Part shown: one piece after another, positions 1-7,977 of the stretch
Layout: every line of letters starts with the position of its first letter
Position numbering within the stretch: the first letter of the stretch is position 1
Assembly (NCBI GenBank): GCA_900769535.1
Contig: CAAGHB010000092.1
Coordinates: 1-23,676 of the forward strand
DNA from: Clostridia bacterium
GTDB taxonomy: Bacteria; Bacillota; Clostridia; Oscillospirales; Acutalibacteraceae
Reading direction: 5' to 3'
Length of the DNA: 23,676 nucleotides
Position numbers and translations under genes: made by a program
Notes under the pieces: generated by a model
What the model was told of the DNA's origin: nothing
Database searches by the model: none
Seen by the model: the letters and a program-made list of their open reading frames with translations, nothing else

Positions 1-182
1 AGATAATAAAGGAAAAGGCGGCGGAATATAATATTGCAGTAGCTGATTTGTTTGACGAACTGGGTATCGACCCGAATAACGAAGCCGATTGCGAAAAATA
101 CATGGTCGACGGACTTCATTTTAATCCCCTCGGCCACGAAAAAATAGCCGACCTGTTGATAAAAACGATTGAAGCTATATAA
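1..182 (+). CDS. SGNH/GDSL-family hydrolase, C-terminal fragment
   Basis: Only the last 59 codons are inside the window; the reading frame begins at base 3 and stops at TAA 180-182. The fragment ends with the signature VDGLHFNPLGHEKIADLL, which matches block V of SGNH/GDSL hydrolases: the Asp-x-x-His pair (D36 and H39 of the fragment) supplies two members of the Ser-Asp-His catalytic triad. Members of the family are esterases, lipases or carbohydrate/peptidoglycan deacetylases, often acting on acylated glycans. The serine block, the oxyanion residues and any signal peptide lie upstream of the window, so substrate and location cannot be judged. No terminator follows; a new promoter begins 5 bases after the stop. 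The family call is fairly safe, the specific activity unknown. Confidence 0.75.
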   Translation, partial: IIKEKAAEYNIAVADLFDELGIDPNNEADCEKYMVDGLHFNPLGHEKIADLLIKTIEAI

Positions 183-187
183 CACTC

Positions 188-216
188 TTGAAATTTTTAA
201 AGATGTGTGTTACAAT
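188..216 (+). promoter_or_regulatory. Sigma-A promoter of the lipoprotein gene
   Basis: TTGAAA (188-193), a 17-base spacer and TACAAT (211-216) match the sigma-A consensus at 5/6 in each box. Transcription would begin near 223, about 28 bases before the ATG at 251. The in-frame TTG at 188 is therefore part of the -35 box and not a start codon. Confidence 0.65.
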
Positions 217-250
217 TTATTTAATTTTAGGAAGGGTAGGAATTTTACAA

Positions 251-934
251 ATGAAAAGAATAGTAGCACTTTTATTAGCAGTTCTTATGATGTTTGCGCT
301 CGTTTCATGCGGAGATGACGGTAATGTTAGAGGTGAACTTAGCGTTAACAACAGAAACAACACCGTTAGCGACAGCGCACAGAGCCAAGAAGAAGCAGGG
401 CTCGAAATGGGTTCTAACTCAAACAATACATACGAGAATAAGTTTCTCGGTATTGGATGTAAGCTCGATAGCAGCTGGACATTCCTCAGCGATGCTGAAA
501 TTCGCCAGGCAAATAATATTACACAGGATATGGTTGGAGACGATTTAGCATCTCAGCTCGAAAGCGCTTCTATCATCTATGATATGCAAGCAACAAAGAG
601 CGATAGCTCGGCAAACATTATTCTTAATATCGAAAAGCTTACCACTCTCACAGGCGCAATCATGAGCGAAGAGGAATATGTTGAACAGTCTGTTAACGGA
701 ATTGTTCAGGGCCTTGAATCAGCAGGACTTACCAACGTAAAGGCAAACAAGATTACCGTTAACTTTGCAGGCAGCAGCCACGCAGCAATCGAGGTTAGCG
801 GCGAGGTTAGCGGTATCACGGTTTATGAAAAGGTCGTTTGCTACAAAAAGGGTAAGTATCTGGCAGCTGTTGCATTTGCAAGCTATATCGAGGATACAAC
901 CGACGAAATGCTTTCATACTTCTACGCTCTCTAA
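251..934 (+). CDS. Small secreted lipoprotein, PsbP/DcrB-like
   Basis: The 227-residue product starts MKRIVALLLAVLMMFALVSC: two basic residues, a hydrophobic stretch and the lipobox LVSC with Cys20, as in a substrate for diacylglyceryl transferase and signal peptidase II. It should be anchored to the outer face of the membrane. A low-complexity Asn/Ser/Gln/Glu linker (about residues 21-57) precedes a globular domain beginning ENKFLGIGCKLDSSWTF, which resembles PsbP/DcrB-like (Mog1-fold) lipoproteins common in Clostridia; that assignment is from pattern memory only. The start at 251 is preferred over the in-frame TTG at 188 because it gives a normal lipoprotein signal, follows a GGAAGGGTAGG purine stretch (230-240), and leaves the promoter at 188-216 outside the gene. 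It is a single-gene unit with its own terminator. Its function is not known. Confidence 0.8.
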   Translation: MKRIVALLLAVLMMFALVSCGDDGNVRGELSVNNRNNTVSDSAQSQEEAGLEMGSNSNNTYENKFLGIGCKLDSSWTFLSDAEIRQANNITQDMVGDDLASQLESASIIYDMQATKSDSSANIILNIEKLTTLTGAIMSEEEYVEQSVNGIVQGLESAGLTNVKANKITVNFAGSSHAAIEVSGEVSGITVYEKVVCYKKGKYLAAVAFASYIEDTTDEMLSYFYAL

Positions 935-955
935 TTTTTAACAGCTATAATCATT

Positions 956-999
956 CAGCAGCTCCTTGCGAAAAAAGCGGGGAACTGCTGATTTTTTTG
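956..999 (+). terminator. Rho-independent terminator after the lipoprotein gene
   Basis: CAGCAGCTCCTTGC pairs with GCGGGGAACTGCTG (one mismatch, two G-U pairs) around an A-rich loop, followed by ATTTTTTTG. It ends the lipoprotein transcript 22 bases after the stop codon. Confidence 0.85.
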
Positions 1000-1009
1000 C
1001 GTTTAGGTA

Positions 1010-1038
1010 TAGACTAATGGGATAAAAAGAGTTACAAT
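1010..1038 (+). promoter_or_regulatory. Candidate promoter of the pyridoxal kinase gene
   Basis: TAGACT (1010-1015), a 17-base spacer and TACAAT (1033-1038) lie between the upstream terminator and the kinase start. The -10 box is good and the -35 box is 4/6. Because a terminator precedes it, a promoter is needed somewhere here. Confidence 0.5.
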
Positions 1039-1079
1039 ATTGTTCAAATGAAAGAAAAAGAGAGAAAGGGGCGGAATGA

Positions 1080-1916
1080 ATGCAAAAGCGAGTTCTCGCA
1101 ATAAACGATATTTCCTGTATGGGAAAGTGCTCGTTAACGGTTGCCCTGCCGATAATTTCGTCGGTCGGTCACGAATGCGTAATATTACCGACTGCGCTTT
1201 TATCCACCCATACGGCGCAGGGGTTTGGCGATTTTGTCAGCTTTAATATGACCGAGCAAATGAAACAAATTGCCGACCATTTTGCGCGGCTTGATACCCG
1301 CTTTGACGCGATTTACAGCGGATATATCGTTTCACCTGACCAAGCGGATTATATCTACGAGCTGGTAAATAAGCTTGCCGATAACGATACTTTGGTCGTC
1401 GTTGACCCCGTTTTAGGTGATAACGGCCGCCTTTATCGCGGCTTTACTGAAAAGAATATTGCCTCTATAAAACGGCTTTGTTCAGCCGCCGACGTGATAA
1501 CACCGAATTTGACCGAGGCATCATTGCTCACGGGAATCGAAAGTGATGGCGTTCACATGACGAGGGAAGGGGTGGACCGCCTTTTCGATGCGCTGTCTAA
1601 CCTTTGCAAAAAGAAAATTGTCATCACCGGAATCGAAATGAATGACGGCGAATTAACCACCGCTGTTATGGACGCTGAAAAGGGTAAAACCGCCTTCTAT
1701 ACCAGACCGAAAATCAGCGGAGCTGTTCACGGAAGCGGAGACGTTTTTGCTTCTGCGCTAACGGCGCTCTGCCTTGACGGAATGAGCTTCGGCACAGCGA
1801 CCCAAAAAGCACTTGACTTTACCCTTTCGGCAATAGCTGATTCAGCAGGTGATGAGAATTCACGCTGGTACGGAGTTAATTTTGAAAAACACCTCGACAA
1901 AATTAAGCGTGAATAA
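1080..1916 (+). CDS. pdxY: Pyridoxal/pyridoxamine kinase (ribokinase superfamily)
   Basis: This 278-residue protein phosphorylates pyridoxal, pyridoxine or pyridoxamine with ATP in the vitamin B6 salvage pathway, in the cytoplasm. The N-terminus has the family pattern INDISCMGKCSLTVALPI followed by ILPTALLSTHT (residues 36-45). VDPVLGDNG (108-116) and TPNLTEA (141-147) are typical of the pyridoxal kinase/HMP kinase branch. GAVHGSGDVFAS (214-225) holds the anion-hole glycines and the catalytic base Asp221. The length matches PdxY-like enzymes. The ATG at 1080 has AAAGGGG about 8-9 bases upstream; the ATG at 1076 is out of frame. No terminator is visible in the 109 bases before the alpha-galactosidase gene, so the two may be co-transcribed. 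A ThiD-type HMP kinase is the main alternative, but the ISCMGKCSLT pattern favours pyridoxal kinase. The symbol is by similarity. Confidence 0.88.
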   Translation: MQKRVLAINDISCMGKCSLTVALPIISSVGHECVILPTALLSTHTAQGFGDFVSFNMTEQMKQIADHFARLDTRFDAIYSGYIVSPDQADYIYELVNKLADNDTLVVVDPVLGDNGRLYRGFTEKNIASIKRLCSAADVITPNLTEASLLTGIESDGVHMTREGVDRLFDALSNLCKKKIVITGIEMNDGELTTAVMDAEKGKTAFYTRPKISGAVHGSGDVFASALTALCLDGMSFGTATQKALDFTLSAIADSAGDENSRWYGVNFEKHLDKIKRE

Positions 1917-1964
1917 CAAAAATCGAATATTTCCAAAAACATTGAAATAAAGTGGCAAAACAAC

Positions 1965-1993
1965 TTGAAATTTACAATAAACTGTGATAACCT
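1965..1993 (+). promoter_or_regulatory. Weak candidate promoter before the alpha-galactosidase gene
   Basis: TTGAAA (1965-1970) is followed after 17 bases by TAACCT (1988-1993), a poor -10 box. Read-through from the kinase gene is the alternative. I see no clear catabolite-repression operator nearby. Confidence 0.25.
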
Positions 1994-2025
1994 ATGACTA
2001 AAATCTTTATCAGGAGAGTGTTTGT

Positions 2026-4212
2026 GTGAGCATTAGATTTGACAACGAAGGTAAAATTTTTGTTATCGAAACGGCCAATACCGAATATGCAATGAAGGTT
2101 GACCACGACCACTTTTTGACACATTTATTTTACGGAAAAAAAGGTTCTGAATATTATAAAAAACCGCGTTATCGCAGCTTTTCGCCCTATTATGAAGATG
2201 TGGGTGTAGGTTATTCACTAAATGATGATTATAATGAATTTGCAATGTTTGGAAGCGGTGATTTCCGTTGTACCGCACTCAAATTGCGCAACCAGCATGG
2301 TAACTGCTGCACCAGCTTCTATTATGATAGCCACGAAATTATCACCGGTCGCGAAACTATAAAGGGAATTCCATGCGCCAGAGCACAGGATGGAACGGAA
2401 ACGCTCATTATCCGTATGGTTGATAATTTAACCGGATGTAAGCTCAATCTTTTCTATACCGTTTTCCCGAAGCACGATATTATTTCGCGCTACTTTACCC
2501 TCGAAAACAATGGTACCGAAAGTGTAAAAATCGAAAAGGCAATGAGTATTTGTCTCGATTTGCAGCATCACGATTTTGATATGATTTCTCTTTACGGCGC
2601 GCACATGGAGGAACGCAACCTTCAGCGTACACCTGTAATGATAGGAAACCAGCGTATTATGAGCCGCAGAGGCGCATCAAGCCACCAGTTTAATCCTTTT
2701 ATGGCCCTCGTATCAAAGAATGCCAACGAAACCGAAGGCGACGTTTATGCATTCAACCTTGTTTACAGCGGAAACTTTCTTGACGAGGTCGAGGTTGACC
2801 AGAATGGCGCAACCCGTGTCTTAATCGGCCTTGGCGAAGAAAATTTCGGTTACAAGCTCGAACCCGGCGAAAGCTTTTCTTCACCTGAAGCGATCATGAC
2901 CTATTCGGCCGACGGCCTCGGAAAAATGTCGCGCAATATGCACAAGTTTGTTCGCGATGCTATTGTTCCGCGTGACCTGTTTAAAAAGCGTCCTGTTGTA
3001 CTTAACACTTGGGAAGCTTGTTATTTTAATATAGACGAGAATGTGCTTATCGACTTTGCCAACGAAGCCGTAAAATACGGTATTGATATGGTTGTAATGG
3101 ATGATGGCTGGTTTGGAAAGCGTCTCGATGATAGAGCAGGTCTCGGCGATTGGTACGCCAATCCGGACAGATTTCCGAACGGTCTCGCCGATTTTGTCGA
3201 CCGTGTAAAGAAATCGGGTATTAAATTCGGAATTTGGATTGAACCCGAAATGATCAATCCCGATAGCGACCTTTATCGCGCACATCCCGATTGGTGTATT
3301 TCCTGCGAGGGAAGAGAACGCTCACTTTCACGAAATCAGTTGCTTCTCGATTTTGCCAATCCGGAGGTTGTCGAATATCTTAAACAATCCTTTAAGAAAA
3401 CCTTTGACGGCGTAGCTATCGACTATATCAAGTGGGATTTCAACCGTCATATTTCCGAGCCGGGTTCACCCTATCTTCCCGCCGACCGTCAGGACGAGGC
3501 AATTCATCGCTTCTACCTCGGTGTATATGACCTCTTCAACTGGTTTATCGAAACCTATCCCGACGTGATGATTGAAAATTGCAGCGGAGGAGGCGGACGT
3601 TACGACCTCGCTATGATGGCCGTTTCGACTCAGATTTGGACAAGTGATAATACTGCGGCGCGTCATCGTGTACATATTCAGTACGGCTCACTTCTTGCAT
3701 ACCCGTCATACGTAATGTCCTGCCATGTTTCAAATCCGATGGTTATGGATGATTATATGAACGTGCTCGATTATAAGTATAAGATAGCCCTTGCAGGTAT
3801 GCTCGGTTACGAACTCCACATTTTAAAAATGCAGGACGACGTAAAGAACGAGATTAAGAAGCAGATCGAATTCTACCGTTCGGTAGAGCAGCTGATTAAG
3901 TACGGCGACCTTTACCGCTTGGTTTCGCCCTTCGAGAATAAAAAGGGTATGAGCTCGTACTATTACGTATCAACCGAGGAATCAGGTGAGGGTTATGCCG
4001 ACCGTATTCTGCTCACATATTTGCAGAATGAAGGAGCAAAGGGCGAAGAAATTATTCATACCCTTAAAATAAGCGAAGCCGACACAAATGCTATTTACAA
4101 GGACGGCTTAACCGGCGAAGAATATACCGGAAAGCAGCTTAACGAAGGCATAAAGTACGTCGCAAACGATAAGGATTTGTATGGCAGACTATGGCTGTTT
4201 GAGAGAGTATAA
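2026..4212 (+). CDS. Alpha-galactosidase, glycoside hydrolase family 36
   Basis: The 728-residue enzyme should remove terminal alpha-1,6-galactose from raffinose-type oligosaccharides, melibiose or galactomannan by a retaining mechanism. The N-terminal third is the GH36 beta-sandwich. The TIM barrel starts at about WEACYF (329-334); MDDGWFG (358-364) and GIWIEPEM are substrate-binding strands. The nucleophile is Asp471 in YIKWDFN and the acid/base is Asp541 in IWTSDNT. There is no signal peptide, so it is cytoplasmic. The start is GTG at 2026, nine bases after AGGAG (2012-2016); the GTG at 2024 is out of frame and runs at once into a stop. The length is normal for clostridial GH36 enzymes. 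After SDNT the protein reads AARHRV, where I remember an acidic residue in many relatives. No sugar transporter or regulator is adjacent, so the substrate must be imported by a system elsewhere. Confidence 0.93.
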   Translation: MSIRFDNEGKIFVIETANTEYAMKVDHDHFLTHLFYGKKGSEYYKKPRYRSFSPYYEDVGVGYSLNDDYNEFAMFGSGDFRCTALKLRNQHGNCCTSFYYDSHEIITGRETIKGIPCARAQDGTETLIIRMVDNLTGCKLNLFYTVFPKHDIISRYFTLENNGTESVKIEKAMSICLDLQHHDFDMISLYGAHMEERNLQRTPVMIGNQRIMSRRGASSHQFNPFMALVSKNANETEGDVYAFNLVYSGNFLDEVEVDQNGATRVLIGLGEENFGYKLEPGESFSSPEAIMTYSADGLGKMSRNMHKFVRDAIVPRDLFKKRPVVLNTWEACYFNIDENVLIDFANEAVKYGIDMVVMDDGWFGKRLDDRAGLGDWYANPDRFPNGLADFVDRVKKSGIKFGIWIEPEMINPDSDLYRAHPDWCISCEGRERSLSRNQLLLDFANPEVVEYLKQSFKKTFDGVAIDYIKWDFNRHISEPGSPYLPADRQDEAIHRFYLGVYDLFNWFIETYPDVMIENCSGGGGRYDLAMMAVSTQIWTSDNTAARHRVHIQYGSLLAYPSYVMSCHVSNPMVMDDYMNVLDYKYKIALAGMLGYELHILKMQDDVKNEIKKQIEFYRSVEQLIKYGDLYRLVSPFENKKGMSSYYYVSTEESGEGYADRILLTYLQNEGAKGEEIIHTLKISEADTNAIYKDGLTGEEYTGKQLNEGIKYVANDKDLYGRLWLFERV

Positions 4213-4220
4213 TAAAGATA

Positions 4221-4257
4221 AAAAAGGTCCTGCACCGATTGGTGCAGGACTTTTTTT
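4221..4257. terminator. Bidirectional terminator between convergent genes
   Basis: GTCCTGCACC (4227-4236), loop GATT and GGTGCAGGAC (4241-4250) form a perfect 10-bp stem. Seven T residues follow on the plus strand, and the AAAAAAG before the stem gives a T tract on the minus strand. It lies 14 bases after the alpha-galactosidase stop and touches the stop codon of the minus-strand gene ending at 4256, so it can serve both. Confidence 0.92.
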
Positions 4258-6949
4258 ACTGTGATGATTCCTCACTGCTCGTGGATTCGGATGATGTATT
4301 GCTTGATTCGGACTCGGATGAGCTTGAATCAGGTATTGACGGTACTTTATCGGGGTCGTATTTATCTATTTTCGTCAGCACTCGTTGCAGCTTTGTTACA
4401 TGGTCGGTGATGGCGATGAATTCGCCGCTTTCGTGCCATTGAAGAGTAAAGGTGCGGTATCCGCCGTCGAGCAAAATTTCGATGGTGTTGTTTGTTGCAA
4501 TAAACGAGTGCTTGAATACGCCTTCCTTAAAGTCGGTGGTAGCAAAGGAATAATTTTCGGCATAAACGGTACCTTCGTTCTTTGCGCTAAACGTTATTTT
4601 CGCATTATCTATTCCTGAAATTTCCCAAACGCCTTCAAGCGAATAAACCGAATCGTCGTATTTTTCTACAATGGTGAAGCCGGTGGTGTCGGTAACCTCG
4701 CCGTTAAACTTGATGTTAACGGTTTTCATAATATCGGGATAATAAATGTCAACGCCGCCTGTTTCACCGACTGAAAGTGTCAATTCTTCCTTTGCATCAG
4801 CGCCGAGATATGCCACCCTAAATACAACGCCGACGTCGGTTTCGTCAATGTAAACGATGAATGTACCAAAATTCTGGGTATAAAGGATTTGTTCCTTTCC
4901 GGTTCTGGACATAATGGCAATATTTTTGAGCCATTCGTTGCCAAATCCCGAAATAACGATTGCGGCCTCATTTGAGCCGTCGCCGTCAAAATCGGTAGCA
5001 AGGGATTCGCAAACGCCCGACATGGTTTTAAACTTTGTTGTAAGGTCGGTTACGGTTTTGTTTCGGTCGGCGGTTTGGTAATAAAGGTTGAGCATACTGC
5101 GCCAGTTGCTGAGCAATGCGCCCTGTGACACCTTCTGGAAATTAGCGTTAAATGCGGCCTCACTGATGTTTTTTCCATCCCAAATAAATGTCGGAGTGCC
5201 GGCCTTTTCGTCGCTGTATCGCGCAAAGGTTTCCCAGCCCATATTTGTCCAGGTGTAAAGCGTCTTTGCGCTGTTGTCGTTTGTGAACTGTTCGCAGAGG
5301 TATATTTGTGTATTTGCCGAGTCATACAACGTTCTGAAATCGTAGTCCTCACTCTTTGACGTGTCGAGGGCAATTTGTGCATTGGTGAAGGTGTCAAACG
5401 CAAGGTTTGTTGTCAGCTCTCCGTCCATTTTCGCCATCATAAAGAGTTCTTTTGCGCCGTCGTTGTCGGCGTCAATTACGCGGTAGCCCTCGATTTTTTG
5501 GCTAATGCTGTTTGTTCCGAGGGAAAGCATAGCGTAATTGAGACTGTCAAAAAGCTCGTCCTCGCCGGTTATTTGCAAGCTCTCGGTGCCGCTGTGCAGC
5601 TCCCAACCGTAGAGCGACCAGTCGCTTACTCCGTAGTAGCCGAAATAAGCGGGGGTTTCGTCGCCGTCGGATTCGCCGTTTTTGGTAATAACATACTGAT
5701 ATGCGTCATCAATAGTTTTTCCCGTAATAATATACTCGGCGAGGTCCTTTACACATGCTGCTTCATAGGCGGCGCTTACCTTGTTCGAGTATCCTACAAC
5801 TATTCTTGCGCCTGCTTCGCCGAATGCCTTTGCAAAGACGGAATTTCCGGGACCGTATCCCGAATCGGCGCTCATATAAACGAGTGAATCGGGCATTGCT
5901 TTTTTGTAGCTTTCCTTTATTAAGGTGTCTGTCACGGTGAAACCGGCATTGTCGGTCATCATGCCGCCGTAAACCGACGATTGACCGTTTGCAAGTTGAT
6001 ATGAATAGCCGACTATGTTAGCCGAGGTTGCCTTTTCGTTAAGGGCAAGTACGGTTTTCCCATTCCTGTCAATGAATGACTGCGCGTGAATGAAAATCGC
6101 GTTATAATTACCAAGGTCTTTTGTAAAATTATGAAGGGTAGCGTTCTTTATATAATTTACATTAAGTGTAGCGTCCTCGAAATAGTAAAGCATCGAGTCG
6201 AGCTTGTCATAAATCGAGCGATGATTTTCGGTAGCGCTGATGATGAGTATGTTGTTTTCAATTCCGTGCTTGAAATTGGTCAGGTCACGGTCGGCAGAAA
6301 AGGTGCCGTCAATGATTTGTGAAATTTCGTCGGAGAGCACGGTTGATGCATTGTATGTATCGGGGGTAGGGTCGTCCATTACAAAAACGCATTCGGTATA
6401 TGAGCATTTAAAGTAAATCTTTGACCCATCCTGAGACAGCTCAACCGATTCTATCGTGTCCATATCTTCGAGCGAATTAAAGTAGTTGAGCGCTTCTTTC
6501 CTTGCGGCTTCGCGACCGCTGTCGCTGTCAGCCGAACGGAACTTGTCCTTTATTCTGGCGAGAGCAGGGCCTTCAAATGCGGTGAGAATTGCATCGGCGT
6601 CCTCTTTTGTAACCGTTGGAATTTTGTTTCTGTTTAAAGAGTCGATGAGTATGTATCCACAGGAGAGAATAACGAGAATTATAAGAATAATGCTCGTAAT
6701 CCAAACTGCGAGCTTACCCTTGTTTACCTTTTTCTTTCCCTTTTTATTTTTGTAAAAATCATTTGAAGCGGCGGCAACCGAGCCATCGAAGGAGGAAATG
6801 TCCTTTTTACTCTTTACCGCTTGTTCGTCATGATTTTTTCCTATAATAAAATGTGCGCCCTTTGAGCCGTCGTCAACCGAAAGTATGCTGCCGCAGGACT
6901 TACATACCTTGCCGTCGGCGTTATCAAATCCGCACCTGTTGCAAATCAT
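4256..6949 (-). CDS. Zinc-ribbon, single-pass membrane protein with caspase-like and FG-GAP-like regions
   Basis: I do not recognise a named family for this 897-residue protein. In order it has a zinc ribbon (Cys3, Cys6, Cys16, Cys19); a polar linker; a basic stretch (KNKKGKKKVNKGK, about 67-79) before one membrane helix (80-103), implying a cytoplasmic ribbon and a large outside part; a region near 230-420 that resembles the clostripain/gingipain/CHAT caspase-like fold, with IFIHAQ (285-290) and VYMSADSGYG (357-366) where active members carry His and Cys motifs; two Asp-rich calcium-binding-like loops, DADNDGAKEL (493-502) and DFDGDGSNEA (653-662), of FG-GAP/VCBS type; a beta-rich lipocalin-like stretch (about 770-860); and a Ser/Glu tail. 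The catalytic residues look replaced (Cys by Asp362, His by Gln290), so a binding or sensory role is more likely than proteolysis. GGAGGAAA lies 5-12 bases before the ATG, and a strong promoter sits just upstream. Confidence 0.7.
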   Translation of the reverse strand: MICNRCGFDNADGKVCKSCGSILSVDDGSKGAHFIIGKNHDEQAVKSKKDISSFDGSVAAASNDFYKNKKGKKKVNKGKLAVWITSIILIILVILSCGYILIDSLNRNKIPTVTKEDADAILTAFEGPALARIKDKFRSADSDSGREAARKEALNYFNSLEDMDTIESVELSQDGSKIYFKCSYTECVFVMDDPTPDTYNASTVLSDEISQIIDGTFSADRDLTNFKHGIENNILIISATENHRSIYDKLDSMLYYFEDATLNVNYIKNATLHNFTKDLGNYNAIFIHAQSFIDRNGKTVLALNEKATSANIVGYSYQLANGQSSVYGGMMTDNAGFTVTDTLIKESYKKAMPDSLVYMSADSGYGPGNSVFAKAFGEAGARIVVGYSNKVSAAYEAACVKDLAEYIITGKTIDDAYQYVITKNGESDGDETPAYFGYYGVSDWSLYGWELHSGTESLQITGEDELFDSLNYAMLSLGTNSISQKIEGYRVIDADNDGAKELFMMAKMDGELTTNLAFDTFTNAQIALDTSKSEDYDFRTLYDSANTQIYLCEQFTNDNSAKTLYTWTNMGWETFARYSDEKAGTPTFIWDGKNISEAAFNANFQKVSQGALLSNWRSMLNLYYQTADRNKTVTDLTTKFKTMSGVCESLATDFDGDGSNEAAIVISGFGNEWLKNIAIMSRTGKEQILYTQNFGTFIVYIDETDVGVVFRVAYLGADAKEELTLSVGETGGVDIYYPDIMKTVNIKFNGEVTDTTGFTIVEKYDDSVYSLEGVWEISGIDNAKITFSAKNEGTVYAENYSFATTDFKEGVFKHSFIATNNTIEILLDGGYRTFTLQWHESGEFIAITDHVTKLQRVLTKIDKYDPDKVPSIPDSSSSESESSNTSSESTSSEESSQ

Positions 6950-6979
6950 AGCGTTTCCTCCATAATGAGTAATATAATA

Positions 6980-7008
6980 ATTATATCATAAAATAATTTC
7001 TTTTTCAA
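6980..7008 (-). promoter_or_regulatory. Strong promoter of the zinc-ribbon membrane protein gene
   Basis: Read on the minus strand: TTGAAA (7008-7003), 17 bases, then TATAAT (6985-6980) with an extended-10 TGA just before it. The -35 box overlaps the stop codon of the upstream radical SAM gene. Transcription would begin near 6973, about 24 bases before the ATG. Confidence 0.85.
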
Positions 7009-7922
7009 TCATTTTGATAAAGCCGGCCCTGCGTTACGTCCTTTTTTCTAAACTGTGAATTTATTGAGTTTAAGACTCGTCTTTTATCAGCCGTCCACAT
7101 CGGCGCTATCAGAGTTTTCTTGTCTCCGTCACCTGTCATTCGGTGAATTACCGTTTTTTCGGGCAGCCGTTCAATGCAACCTATAAGAATGTCGATATAT
7201 TCGTCCATGTCGAAAAGAGGAACAAGCCCCTTTTTATATTCTTCATAAAGGTCGGTCGCTTTTTGCACGTATAGCATGTGCATTTTTATTCCGTCGGCGG
7301 TTTTTCCTATGTATTCAGCCGTTTCATATATCATATCTCTGCTTTCGTTAGGAAGACCTATTATCATGTGTGCGATAACCGAAACACCTATTTTATGTAG
7401 TTCTTCAACCGCCGTATCGTATACCGAAAGCTCGTATCCCCGTCTTATGTATTCGGCTGATTTTTTATGTATCGTTTGAAGTCCCAGCTCAACCCAAACC
7501 GGCTTTATGGCACTGAGCTCACTTAATAGAGCAAGTACCTCTTTTGAAAGACAGTCGGGACGTGTCGCAATCGATAAAACAGCTATGTCGGGGTGGCTTA
7601 TTGCTTCGGTAAACATTTTTTTAAGCTCATCTATCGGCCCGTATGTATTGGTAAAGCTCTGAAAATATGCTATGTACTTTACGTTTTCGTTGGTTTTTAT
7701 CTTTTTTGCAACCTGCATTTTTGCGGCTTCAATTTGTTCGAGGACCGACGCTGCCTTTTTTTCGGCGAATTCTCCCGAGCCGTTTTCGGAGCAAAAAATG
7801 CATCCGCCGACTCCAACGGTGCCGTCACGGTTGGGACAGCTTGTACAGCCGACAAGTGAAAGCTTATATACCTTGCAGCCGAATTGTCTTTTCAAGTATC
7901 CGCTAAGGTCGTTGATTCTCAT
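7005..7922 (-). CDS. Radical SAM protein, TIGR01212/YhcC-YtqA type
   Basis: This 305-residue protein belongs to the radical SAM superfamily. The iron-sulfur cysteines are in CPNRDGTVGVGGCIFC (Cys29, Cys41, Cys44), the CX11CX2C spacing typical of the TIGR01212 group (E. coli YhcC, B. subtilis YtqA), not the canonical CX3CX2C. Further family landmarks follow: YIAYFQSFTNTYGP, LSIATRPDCL, VWVELGLQTIH and AHMIIGLPNE. Members share the fold of Elp3-like enzymes; their substrate is, as far as I know, not firmly established. The ATG at 7922 is preceded on its strand by AAGGTGGTGG, and an excellent promoter lies further upstream. No terminator separates it from the zinc-ribbon gene, so some read-through is likely even though that gene has its own promoter; there is no obvious functional tie between the two. 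Confidence 0.88.
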   Translation of the reverse strand: MRINDLSGYLKRQFGCKVYKLSLVGCTSCPNRDGTVGVGGCIFCSENGSGEFAEKKAASVLEQIEAAKMQVAKKIKTNENVKYIAYFQSFTNTYGPIDELKKMFTEAISHPDIAVLSIATRPDCLSKEVLALLSELSAIKPVWVELGLQTIHKKSAEYIRRGYELSVYDTAVEELHKIGVSVIAHMIIGLPNESRDMIYETAEYIGKTADGIKMHMLYVQKATDLYEEYKKGLVPLFDMDEYIDILIGCIERLPEKTVIHRMTGDGDKKTLIAPMWTADKRRVLNSINSQFRKKDVTQGRLYQND

Positions 7923-7948
7923 TTTGCCACCACCTTTTTTATAAAAAC

Positions 7949-7977
7949 ATTATATCAAACCAATATAAAATTTTCAA
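7949..7977 (-). promoter_or_regulatory. Promoter of the radical SAM gene
   Basis: On the minus strand: TTGAAA (7977-7972), 17 bases, TATAAT (7954-7949) with a TGA extended -10. The predicted start near 7942 leaves a leader of about 20 bases. Its -35 box directly abuts the -35 box of the divergent beta-glucosidase promoter. Confidence 0.85.

Noticed and set aside
188..250. N-terminal extension of the lipoprotein from TTG 188
   Set aside because: The TTG is the -35 box of a good promoter, and the extension would bury the lipoprotein signal peptide.
1080..1916. Calling the kinase ThiD (hydroxymethylpyrimidine phosphate kinase)
   Set aside because: The N-terminal ISCMGKCSLT and ALLSTHT patterns fit pyridoxal/pyridoxamine kinase better, and no thiamine gene is near.
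5375..5887. 170-residue plus-strand ORF inside the zinc-ribbon protein gene
   Set aside because: Antisense shadow of a well-supported gene; no ribosome binding site or recognisable domain.
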